Source: Pomphorhynchus laevis
Taxonomy: Eukaryota; Acanthocephala; Palaeacanthocephala; Echinorhynchida; Pomphorhynchidae
DNA: 64,000 bases
Direction: 5' to 3'
Assembly (NCBI GenBank): GCA_012934845.2
Contig: WNNJ02000202.1
Location: 1 to 64,000, forward strand
Part shown: positions 43,301-53,299 of the stretch, piece by piece
How positions within the stretch are numbered: position 1 is the stretch's first letter
Layout of the letters: each line of letters starts with the position of its first letter
Notes under the pieces: model-generated
Databases searched by the model: none
What the model was told of the DNA's origin: nothing
Seen by the model: the letters and a program-made list of their open reading frames with translations, nothing else
Program-made: the position numbers and the translations under genes

Positions 43301-44705
43301 GTTGCTTTATGTGATGACAGATCAGTTGTCTCAAAATCAGAAGTGTGAACCGACCCGGTTTGTTCTTGAGATGAATATTCAGAGCTTTGCATTGTAGATT
43401 GATCGCTGGCAGTTGACGACGATGGATATACACTGACAGCTAGTGATACTGATTGCCTGGCATCAGTAGATTCATGTGATGACAGCTCAGTTGTCCCTAA
43501 ATCAGAAGTATGAACCAATCCTCTTGGTTCCTGCGACGAATATACGGGGCTTTGCATTGTGGATTGATCAGTATCGATTGAAGAAGATAAATATTCATGA
43601 GCAGTTGGCGGTACTGATTGTCCAGCATCAGTTGCTTTATGTGATGACAAATCAGTTGTCTCAAAATCAGAAGTGTGAACCAACCCGGTTTGTTCTTGGG
43701 ATGAATATCCAGAGCTTTGCATTGTGGATTGATCGCTGACAGTTGACGACGATGGATATAGTGATACTGATTGACTGGCATCAGTAGATTCATGTGATGA
43801 CAGCTCAGTTGTCCCTAAATCAGAAGTATGAACCAATCCTCTTGGTTCCTGCGACGAATATACGGAGCTTGGACTTGTGAATTGTTCAGCACCGATTGAT
43901 GAAGATGAATATTCATGAGATGTTGGCGGTACTGATTGTCCAGCATCAGTAGCTTTATGTGATGACAGATCAGTTGTCTCAAAATCAGAAATGTGAGCTG
44001 ACCCGGTTTGTTCTTGGGATGAATATCCAGAGCTTTGCATTGTGGATTGATCGCTGGCAGTTGACGACGATGGATAAACACTGACAGTTGATGATACTAA
44101 TTGTCCAGCATCAGTAGATATATTTGAGGAAAGTTTAGTGGTTTGAAAATCAGATGTGTGAACTGATGTGTTGGGTTCCTGGATTGAATATACAGTTCTT
44201 CGCATTCTTAATTGATTTGTATCGGGTGAAGATGAATATTCATGAGATCTAAACGATACTGATTGTTCAATATCTGTAGAAATATGTGACGACAGTCCAG
44301 TTGTCTGTAAATTAGAAGTAGGAACCAATCTGCTGGGTATCTGTGTTGAATATACAGGGATTTGTATTGTGGTTTGATTGTTTGCAAACGTATACGATGG
44401 ATATTCATTGTCGTTTGATGATAGTGTTTGTATAGCATCCGTAGGTATATGTAATGACGATCCACTTGAATGTGAAACTGACCACTGAGCTGAACTGTTT
44501 GAATATTGAGTAGAATATTCAGAACTAAATGTCAAATGTTCTTTACTGCTTTGAATTGTATGTTGTTTGAGACCGCTCGGAACTGTTTCCGAAGTTGCCT
44601 GGATATCATCGGGAATCGCCGTTTTATTATTGTCTTGACTAAATGATGACGGAGCACCACTTTGTAAATTCGTTAAATTTTCACTTTCCTTGTTGATTAT
44701 TTGAT
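40363..44705 (-). CDS. Mucin-like Ser/Thr-rich repeat protein, large 3' exon
   Basis: A single exon of about 1446 codons. An acceptor AG at 44707-44706 precedes it, and the frame is open from there to the stop; the first in-frame ATG is not the likely start. The protein is built of about 17 repeats of 55 residues, of two main types that alternate: HTSDLGTTELSSHESTDA and HTSDFETTDLSSHKATDA. The superunit is therefore 110 residues, 330 bp. Each repeat carries a Ser cluster and YSSQEP. Ser, Thr, Gln and Pro dominate, and almost no Cys, as expected of an O-glycosylated extracellular mucin or cuticle/gut lining protein. The C-terminus (LHPNRNQRRSVASRIIVF) is basic. No domain identifies it, and the signal peptide must lie in an exon I did not find. 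Confidence 0.8.
41450..44160 (-). repeat. 165-bp / 330-bp coding tandem repeat
   Basis: DNA of the mucin-like exon repeats every 165 bp in two alternating subtypes, 330 bp together; for example GATGACAGATCAGTTGTC at 41663 and its relative at 41993. Similarity between same-type units is higher than between neighbours, so the 330-bp pair is the unit that has been duplicated. Two F-type units sit side by side in places, marking unequal exchange. Confidence 0.9.
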
Positions 44706-44972
44706 CTGTTTAAATATGATAAATTTAAATACATGATAATTGGTTAGTAATTGTTTGTTATTTATTATAATTGGTTTTATAAATTAGTCAGCTTAAATTA
44801 AAATTGTCAAATGTTCAATAGTAAAAATGTCAAATGTTCAATTCTATTAGTAGAATACTGTCAAATATTCTACTAATTCCGATATTATTTACTACTATTT
44901 CAGATAAATTAATTTCACGTTCTCTACCAATTCAAATTTAATTTGAAATCAGAAATGGTTTCGATCAAATTT

Positions 44973-45185
44973 TCAAATACAATAAAGTAACTTTAAATGT
45001 GCTCTGCATTGTGATCGATCGCTGCAGGCAAAAATAAGATTATTCATTGACGGATTACGGTACTGTTGAGTGTCTGAAGGCAGCATGCGTATATAATTAT
45101 CGTAAGCTAACGTTAAAAAGTCCGATAATGGATCAGCAGTTGGCAATGCTGCCAATACAGAATTAATGTTGCTAATTAGTGGTAT
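44973..45185 (-). CDS. Possible exon, unknown gene
   Basis: After an AG at 45187-45186 the minus strand reads LISNINSVLAALPTADPLSD, FLTLAYDNYIRMLPSDTQQY and NNLIFACSDRSQC, then a stop at 44975-44973. GC content and amino-acid pattern look coding. Its phase does not fit between the mucin-like exons at 48810 and 44705, so it may be an alternative last exon of that gene or part of another gene. Confidence 0.35.
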   Translation of the reverse strand: MPLISNINSVLAALPTADPLSDFLTLAYDNYIRMLPSDTQQYRNPSMNNLIFACSDRSQCRAHLKLLYCI

Positions 45186-45354
45186 CTAAAAAGTGCAAAA
45201 TTATATCATAAAAAAATTCTAAGAGTCAATTTTGTAGGTAATGAAATTTTTCATTTTCAAAAATTTCATTTATTGCGCAGGATATGAAACATAAAATTAT
45301 TATGAAAGTTTCTATTTATTATTAGATAGTTTAAAAAACGAAGAATAACATATT

Positions 45355-45415
45355 TCCATTCATTCAAAAGTACAATATTTCGATAGCTCCTGCTATCATC
45401 ATCAGGATTAGAATC
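45355..45415 (-). ncRNA. Hammerhead-like motif, family C, intact core
   Basis: Minus strand: CTGATGA (45405-45399), U, GATAGC-AGGA-GCTATC, GAAA (45381-45378), UAUU giving an AUU triplet. The core and stem II are perfect. Stem I is one closing pair plus a possible ATTC/GAAT helix. It sits in the intron of the mucin-like gene, in the same orientation as that gene. Confidence 0.65.
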
Positions 45416-46600
45416 TATTCATAATATTTTATGAAAGGAAATTTTTCGTTTCTTTAAAACGATTGAATCGAAAATGGAAGGATATTATGGAATTTGTCAT
45501 GCATTTTAGTTGATCAGTTCAACTTTGTGCTGAACAAAGATATTGCGTATGGGAAACTGTTCATTAATAACAAATTAAAACTTATTACTTATTTGTCGAG
45601 CTCTAACTACTATGGTGAAATATATTTTTCGGGAAATTAAGAAATAACAGCTGATGATGGGTCTATCTCTTTTCATTGAAAAATATTGAACATGATGATC
45701 ATATTGTAACGGCATTATTTGCAACCGTGCAAATTTTTTTTGTAATAAAACTGCAAATAAAATCACCTGATAGCTATCATCGATGTTTAGCTAATGAAGC
45801 AGACTTTGTTGGAAATTAAATAAAATTGAAAAAGTTCGAAATATGCAGATCTTTGGCTTGAAATATTCACAATGTATATTGTATTTTCCAAAGTATTAAT
45901 ATATACAGTATTGTATATCTATAGTTTTGTATACTGTATATATTGTATATATTGTATATAGCAGTATAGAGTATATATTGTTAGCACCATCAGAAATAAA
46001 ATATACAATTTATTCTATTGTTCAATTTTTTTCAAATAATACAATTTGTTCATTTTGTATGGTCAAATATACAATTTGTTCTAATACGAATTCTTTAATT
46101 GTTCAAATTGTTTATTTAATGAACAAATTATATTTAAAATGCTTTTTTGTTCAATCCGATTTCTATTTAATCTTTTATTTTTGTGTAGTATTTTCCATAA
46201 TTTCAAAGGGTATTCTAATGGTGTTGTAGATCTGCGATCTTGCGTGTTGTGTAGTCACCAGGCGGTTCCTTTGTAAGTTCCCGTCGTGGCAAATGTCGAA
46301 ACATTGGAGATTATCATTAATAGATATATGCATTTAGGACACGTAACCTGATGGTTCACTTCCCTTAGCTTATCTGGGGATAAGTTCCGGGCCGAAAGCT
46401 AGCAACAGGCTATGGTGGATGATTATGTTTTTTAATGATTGATTTTATTTTCCTTACAATTTTTAATGATTGATCGGTATTTAATCTAATAGCGTATGTT
46501 TGTGTAAAACATAAATGCAAGCAACAAATAACCGAATATTCTAAAAATGCTAAATAATAACATATATTAGTTTAATATTCTTAATTATAAAACGTATATA
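45416..46600. other. Intron/intergenic with no clear feature
   Basis: 45880-46000 is rich in GTATATTGTATA-type simple repeats. 46210-46420 is locally GC-richer (CACCAGGCGGTTCC, TCTGGGGATAAG hairpin with CTTATC, GGGCCGAAAGC) and may be an old repeat, but I cannot assign it. Confidence 0.4.
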
Positions 46601-46800
46601 ACATATGTTTCAAGGTTTATTCGGGGTATTTAGCCCTGCTGCTATGCTGGATCGAGAAATAGAGTATGATAACTTAGCAGTTCTTCATGATGACCTCTAA
46701 TCTCATTCCGATACCTCGTCTATTATTTATTAGTTAATTCATAAAAATTGACTTTTATTTTAAATTTCAATTTTTAATTTTAACTTGATATAAATATCAA
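46600..46800 (+). mobile_element. Solo Penelope-like element tail
   Basis: CTGCTGCTATGCTGG, a shortened middle, CTTAGCAG, CATGATGACCTCTAAT and the TTATTAGTTAATTCATAAAA end match the PLE tail. No coding part is left. Confidence 0.7.
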
Positions 46801-46899
46801 TTTGATAAATCTTATATTATTTATAGTATTCATAATTAGATGACTTCTTAAAAACGCTTTTATGTCTCAAAAAGCGGATTTACCTCTACACCTTATTTT

Positions 46900-47480
46900 T
46901 AAACATCGTCTGTAATTTATTAGTCAATTCATAAACATTGACTTTTATTTTAAATTTCAATTTTTAATTTTTACATAAAACATTTCTGTTTTAAAACGAA
47001 ATGCTTATATTTAGCGAAGTGCTTTAATCCGACATATCGATTAAAATTCAATTTCAATTGTTTACTTTTTATAAAATCTAATATACGATTATATAAGATT
47101 ATATATTTTAATTGTATAAATCTTATATCTTATAATCTTAAATATATAATTACATAGATTATAATTATAATATTATATAATAATATAATATTTAATATTA
47201 ATTAATATTATATAACTTATAATCTATATCTTATACTCAGTTATCTGATCTGATTATATTATATTATATTAGTTTAATATTCTTAATTATAAAACGTATA
47301 TAACATATGTTTCAAGGTTTCAAGGTTTCATGAATAGAGGCCGAAACCTGATAACAGCAGTTCATCACGATGACCAATATTCCTTATTTGAATACAACGT
47401 ATATTATTTATCAGTCAATTCATAAAAATTGACTTTTATTCTAAATTTCAATTTTTAATTTTAACTTGATATAAATAAAA
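46900..47480 (+). mobile_element. Penelope-like element tail fragments
   Basis: Fragments with TTATTAGTCAATTCATAAA near 46915 and again near 47405, and AGAGGCCGAAACCTGATAAC near 47336. A ~60-bp phrase (AGTTTAATATTCTTAATTAT and TATGTTTCAAGGTTT) is repeated before both tails (46568 and 47271), so the two tails may derive from a tandem or duplicated insertion. Confidence 0.65.
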
Positions 47481-48029
47481 ATTGTATAAAATCTTATATA
47501 ATTATTTAATATTTCTCTTAAATATTAAAATAATATTTAAGAGAAATATTATTTTATTTCTCTTTTTAATAAAGAGAAATAATATGCCTTTTTATATTTC
47601 TTAATATAAAAAATCAGGCTAGTTTGATTAAAAATCAGGCTAGTTACCTTATCTGTTTTGATAGTTTTAGTTATACTGAAATAGTATCAAATATAAATTG
47701 GTTCTATTATTTGTTTCAACATGTCGAAACAATAAATGAAAATTTATTAATTATCATTTAATAGATTTTATCAATTAACTTTGTAGTAGATTTTCATTTG
47801 ATTTCATCAACTTCAAATATAAACTATGGACTGACGGTATTTTGGAAGTATATTCTTGGTTTGATGATCACTCTCGAACATGGCGTATATCTTAAATTAT
47901 TCCGATAATCAAAGTTATATATTAATTTTATGAACAAATATTATGGTTCTTTCCTGCGAATGTATACGAAATATGTATATGATATGTACCGAAATATAAT
48001 AAAATAGTGACACTATCCAAAATTCCAAA

Positions 48030-48380
48030 ATTCAGTCAACTGCTAATAAAAGTCAATTGCTATGAATTGACTAATAAATAAGAGGCGTTGTATCAGAATA
48101 AGAATTAGAGGTCATCAGGAGGAACTGCTATGCTATCAGGTTTCGGCCCCTAACTCCTCTACCCAACATAGCAGCGGGGCCAAATACATGCTAATGATGT
48201 ATTTCCTCTGAAATAACTATCTAGTATCTTATTCTAATACAAAGTATATTATTTATTATCCATCCATAAAAATTTGCCACTTAAGAGTTTAAATTTATTC
48301 TTTATATTATTGTGTTGATTTATATATTTTACTATTTTCTGTTTGATGATATTTTTATAGTAACCTAGTTTAAAATATGC
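48030..48380 (-). mobile_element. Penelope-like element 3' end
   Basis: A near-exact relative of the tail at 35.1-35.3 kb in reverse orientation, followed by the last ~40 codons of the RT frame ([12 protein letters not shown]), then truncated near 48378. It lies inside the intron of the mucin-like gene, in the same orientation as that gene. Confidence 0.85.
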
Positions 48381-48790
48381 ATAATTATGATAATAATTAT
48401 ATTTATTATAATTATTATCTTTTAATTTAATAAATAATAAAAATAAATAAATAAAAATAAGAATTTGATTATCTAGTATTATATTCTAATGCATAAAAAA
48501 TTTTTGTTTAAATTTATTTTTTATTGTGTTGATTTATATATTTAATTATTCAATTATTTAATTATTTATTTAATTATAAAATTATTTTCCATTTGATTTT
48601 TATAAGTTTAAATTTAAGCTCTTATTCAAAGATTTTTGCTAAATATACAATAATTATTAAATATTTTTTTACTCTCCTAAAAAATTCAAGTTGTTTAAGA
48701 ATGTGAGATAAGAAAACAAGTTAATTTGATATATATCAATATTTGCGTGAAGATCATAATATTGGCATTGCGTGAAATTAGAAAATCACT
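48381..48790. other. AT-rich intron sequence
   Basis: Low-complexity ATAATTATTATA and AAATAAATAA tracts with no feature supported. Confidence 0.4.
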
Positions 48791-48809
48791 CGATAAAGTG
48801 TTTACTTAC

Positions 48810-48923
48810 AGCTAAGCTTTTTATTCGTTGAGTTAGGCTGATATCCAAGTGGATAAACGAATGCATTGTCCAAATTATGATCATATTTACTAACATTAGA
48901 TAAATTCGAATCGCTTATTTGAT
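48810..48923 (-). CDS. Upstream exon of the mucin-like gene
   Basis: Acceptor TTTTAG ends at 48924, donor GTAAGT begins at 48809. The 114-bp exon reads QISDSNLSNVSKYDHNLDNA and FVYPLGYQPNSTNKKLS, with three N-glycosylation-type sites. It ends with one leftover base that fits the phase of the exon starting at 44705 (joint codon TAT). Both exons begin ATCAAATA, hinting at exon duplication. Earlier exons not found. Confidence 0.65.
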
Positions 48924-50500
48924 CTAAAAAATTGAAGTTTAATTTTAGTATTTAATGTTAGCACCAATTCACATATTTAAAAAATCAAAAAGTTGATTTT
49001 AAAATAATTTTGTATTAATAATCATCAGAATTAAGTTTAAACAGAATTGAGAAGTAAATATCAATTGGTATATTTTAGTGCGCATGTTTAAAACTTGAAA
49101 ATTAAAATTAAATCAAACAAAATGAGGTGTAGAAATACATTAAATTACAAGATAATTTCAAAAATGACTAGCGTGAAACAACTTGATTACTTATTGTTAA
49201 GATATTACCTACTGGTGATAATTAAATAGTTTCATTAAGATTGAGTATGTACATATGGCTTAAAATATTCACTTTGAGATATAATAAAATAAATACTGAA
49301 AATGAACGCAATCTCGCATGCAAATCAGCATTTTTCATATCAACATTTTTAATCTTTCACAATTTAATCATTTTTTATATTATATATTTACTGTTTGATG
49401 TAATACTGTTTTTACAAATGTTTTGATACAAATGTATTTACGAATGTAATTACATTAAAATGCAAATACATTTGAAAAATATAATGTTTTTTATTCATGT
49501 TTTAAAATATTATTCATATTAAATGAATATATCTCTAGTCTACCCCGTTATAAATTTTGTGCATCCTATAAAACTCTCATATTTTTTGATTTCTGCGGTC
49601 AAATTCTTTCTGGGTAAATAAGTGAATAATAAGCACTTATACTTTCGATTTTAGTTGATAGCAACAACTATCGAAATATATAAACTAAAATCAGTTTTGT
49701 AATACATTATTGTTTTTCTTTATTTAATTAATATAAATACTTTGTTTGAATAATATGCTTAATAATTTTTTATATTGAGTGATGGCTAAAGATCAAAATA
49801 AAAATAATTAACTTTAAATTAATTACTTAACTTTAATATAAAAATAATTTTTAAAACAATTAAATTTAACTTTAATTTTAAAAATAATATTGTTATTTTA
49901 TTATCAACATTAATTTTGAAATTGAAGTAAGCAGCATAAGTGTTTTAAATCACAGTAACATGGTATTTATAACAGTTCATAACAGCTGCATTTGTAAGAA
50001 TCTATCAAAAGACTCATCACAAAGACAATAATGAAATGAATGCCTATTAGTATATAGATAACATGTTACAAAAATCTTAATATGGTAAGTCCTGAAAATT
50101 AATCGAATAACTGAAACAAATTAGAACATTGTCAAACTAGAAAAAGCATTGTTAATACGATAATTATTTTTATAAATTTACAAAATTGGAACATATTTAC
50201 CCGGATTGAAAAAATTTTTTATTGCCAGAAAAAATGCAATAAGACCTTTCGCATTCACTATTCCTGACATTTCATAGATAAAACGATGAATCAATTTTAC
50301 AGAAATTTATGTTGTTAGAAAAGGCGCAAATGGTTGTCATATAAAACTTTAACACAAAATCACTAATTTAGGTTATCAGCACCAGAAAATTTGAAGTTCT
50401 ATAATTCATTAATTTTTTTCTAAACTGCAGAAGGTATGCAAGAGTTTATTAGATGCTTGTATTGCCATAGTAATATGATAAAATTAACATTAGTAGTTTT
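48924..50500. other. AT-rich stretch upstream of the mucin-like exons
   Basis: No exon recognised, though the 5' end of the mucin-like gene should lie here or beyond. A broken family C stem (TTGATAGC, CTATCGAAATATA) is near 49655-49682. Confidence 0.4.
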
Positions 50501-50514
50501 AATTTTAATGGATA

Positions 50515-50640
50515 ATATGTCAAAATTGATTTCCTGCGATGTTGGGTCAAAGTATAGCGGCCGAAAACTGATAGCATAGCAATTTCGTATGAGGACCTCT
50601 AATTGTTATTCTAATATAATAAGTATCCGTTACTAAAAAA
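50515..50640 (+). mobile_element. Solo Penelope-like element tail
   Basis: GATGTTGGGTCAAAGTATAG, GCGGCCGAAAACTGATAGCA and TAGCAATTTCGTATGAGGAC match the PLE tail with its left part lost. Confidence 0.7.
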
Positions 50641-51600
50641 TTTAAGCTTCAAGCAAAATAAATATATGGATAAAATTGAATTTATAGAAGACTAAAATAT
50701 TTCGATAAATCAAAATTATTTAAAAGTAGGGACATCTATATTTAGACAAGTAAAAGGTGTTCCAATGGGTGGTAATAGTAGCCCAATTATAGCTGACTTG
50801 TTTTTAAGCTTTATAGAATATGAATTTGTTCATAACTGTGTAAAAACAAAATCTAAACAATATAAATATATGAAATATATGTTTCGATACATTGATGATA
50901 TACGTGTATTTCACTGATAATTTTTATTCAATAAGTAAACAAATTAATCCAGGTAGCCTCATTCTTAATAAAACCAATATTAATGATAAAGAATGTATAT
51001 AAATTGATATGAACATTAAATTAAAATCAATTAAAACTACTATTAATTTATATCGTAAAGATGACATATTTAAATTTACAAGAAACATATTTTTGCATGA
51101 GCATTCATGCATACCATATAATATAAAATATAATACATTAAATAATGAAATTTTAAGAATTGCAACAATATGTAATGATATTAGCTTTCTTCAAAATCAT
51201 TTAAATAATTTAATAGATACATATTTTAAACTAGGTTACTATAAAAATAACATCAAGCAGAAAATAGTAAAATATATAAATCAACACAATAATATAAAGA
51301 ATAAATTTAAACTCTTAAGTGGCAAATTTTTATGGATGGATAATAAATAATATACTTTGTATTAGAATAAGATACTATATAATCAAATTTCATAAGAGGA
51401 AATACGTCATTAGCGTGTATTTGGCCCCGCTGCTATGTTGGGTAGAGGAATTTGGGGTCGAAACCTGATAACATGTCAGTTCCTTTTTATAACCTCTAGT
51501 CTTTATTCTCATACATCGTATTTTATTTATTAGTCAATTGAATTTATTTGTCAATTTATTAGTCAATTGAATTTTATTCTAAAATTTTAATTATAAATTC
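50641..51600 (+). mobile_element. Penelope-like element, 3' half
   Basis: Palm [20 protein letters not shown], then FRYIDDIR with a frameshift. The same TAA replacing Tyr as in the 34.4-kb copy (near 51000) follows, then an open 113-codon stretch to the RT end (51009-51350). The tail contains GGCCCC and CTGCTATG, but CATAGCAG is mutated to CATGTCAG and CTGATGA is lost. Confidence 0.85.
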
Positions 51601-52079
51601 AATCGTTATATAAATATTAATTGTATAAAATATTATATAATCATTTATTATTTATAATTATGTATCTTTATTTTTAATAACTTATTTTATTAAAAATCTT
51701 AGGACAAGAGATCACAATTGATTTTCGTTCAGACAAGATTTTGTAATCGATTTTCAATGTATCGTCATCGATTTTTGAATACACTGTTATTTTGCAAATA
51801 GAACGAATAAATTATCCCGATTTATGACTCACGTATTTGAAATAAAGTTCAAATTAATACATGCACAAATAAATGGTATTCTATATAATACATATTTTGA
51901 GTAATTAAACTTAATTTCTTTTAAGCAATTTTATTATGCGTTTTTATTAAAAATCACTTCATACACAGAATCATATCAGAGTACGAATAGCTATCAGTCT
52001 AAAAGCTCAAGTGAAAGCAATTTTAATTGAGCAGAGAGTTCAATTTTAATTGAAACAATAAAAACATAATAATTTATTA

Positions 52080-52130
52080 TAAAACTGATTTTAGGTTCTA
52101 TATTTCAATAGTTGTTGCTTAAATCTACTA
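52080..52130 (-). repeat. Decayed family C repeat
   Basis: The minus strand keeps GATTTAAGCAACAACTATTGAAATATAG, i.e. a relic of the stem II/GAAA region with both core boxes damaged (GAAA kept, CTGANGA lost). Confidence 0.35.
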
Positions 52131-52429
52131 TAATTAAAAGTACAAGCGTTTGGTCTTCACATATTAATCCTGAAAGAATTTGGTCGCAGAGATCGAGAAG
52201 TATAAAACAATCTTTTTGCGGATGCACAAAATCTCCGACAGCTGTATTGGTAGCAGTGAATAAGTGGATATTGTTGTGTATGTGAATTGATAAAAATTCT
52301 AATCAACTGTGGCAACTATAAATGTTGATTTTTCAATATTTATAATGTGATTATAATTGAAATATATATTTATAATTTGATTACTTACAGAAAGTAAGTT
52401 CTGTGTTCCGTATGTTTTCTCGATGTTGC

Positions 52430-53290
52430 AGTACAGCAACATCACGAAAATATTGGCACTACACTCTACAGAAAACCGGGCATTTATTGGCTTCCACCTA
52501 ACTGGCCATCTTACGGCAGCTACGTCTACAATGTGTGGAGTACAAGAGCACTATTGTATCGACCTATGCTAATTTGTTATTCATATGCTGACGTAATTTT
52601 TGAACAGCAAAGGGTCATTAATGCACTTGTTCAAGTGGCTATCCATAATGTGCAATTAAAAGAGCCCTTCGACATACGGATAATTATACTGTTTACAGTA
52701 TTAATTGGAACAATTGCGAACAGTCATATGTAGGTCAGACGTCTGAAAAACTTTGTAATCGTATAAAATAACATAAATATTGTCTAAGAAGCGGAGACAC
52801 TAGTTCAGATATATGTAATCATATTATGGATATTGATCAAGATATTAATGGGGACAACGTGAAAAGTATTTGCTGTGAAAACGACTTATATCGGAGACTC
52901 ATTAAATAAGCTATCTGCATCGCTAACCAATATAATCTAATGAGTGGATACAAGTCGAACTGGCAGCTAAAACTTTCAGTAACTTGTCATATCAGATAAA
53001 ATTTTGTTCTTTGCACCGACGTTACATGATATATGACATATATTTCTTTCGTAGTCACAGGTATAAAACGTGGTATTTTTTGGTTTTACCGTTTGCTTGA
53101 AAGCACACTATGTTGAAAGCTTGCAATAATAAAGAAAACTTTTTTAATATCATGTTTAAAAAACCAGATTTTGCGCTTTTGAAATACTTTCCGAATCTGC
53201 AAAGGGCCGATGTTTCGATCGAGTTGATAATGCAATTGTAGTCAACTCGTCCGATGACCTGCTACCAAACACCTCTAAACGTCTACGAAA
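52430..53290 (+). pseudogene. Decayed endonuclease-bearing Penelope-like element, 3' end
   Basis: About 52690-52990 encodes a GIY-YIG nuclease domain. NCEQSYVGQTSEKLCNRIK carries the conserved YVGQT-R core and is followed by DICNHIMDIDQDINGDNVKS and LYRRLIK, with two in-frame stops. This domain nicks DNA to prime insertion in Penelope/Neptune-type elements. The region is distinct from the abundant endonuclease-less PLE family elsewhere here. A hammerhead-like relic (53185-53260, minus) lies just downstream. Confidence 0.75.
53185..53260 (-). ncRNA. Hammerhead-like relic at PLE end
   Basis: Minus strand: GGTCAT, CGGACGA (one change from CTGACGA), a long GAGTTGA/TCAACTC stem, CGAAACAUC, GGCC. 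Stem I is GGTC/GGCC with a G-U pair. PLE terminal repeats are known to hold hammerheads, which supports the reading; the changed core base suggests it is inactive. Confidence 0.4.
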
Positions 53291-53299
53291 CCAATCACT

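Noticed and set aside
41107-44465. About a dozen 70-140 codon open frames on both strands over the mucin-like exon
   Set aside because: They are shadows of the 165-bp coding repeat in other frames; only the 40363-44705 minus frame has the right composition and splice context.
46350-46430. Possible ribozyme (CTGATGG ... GGGCCGAAAGC with an internal CTTATC hairpin)
   Set aside because: The last core A is changed, stem II would be over 30 nt with mispairs, and no second copy was found to support it.
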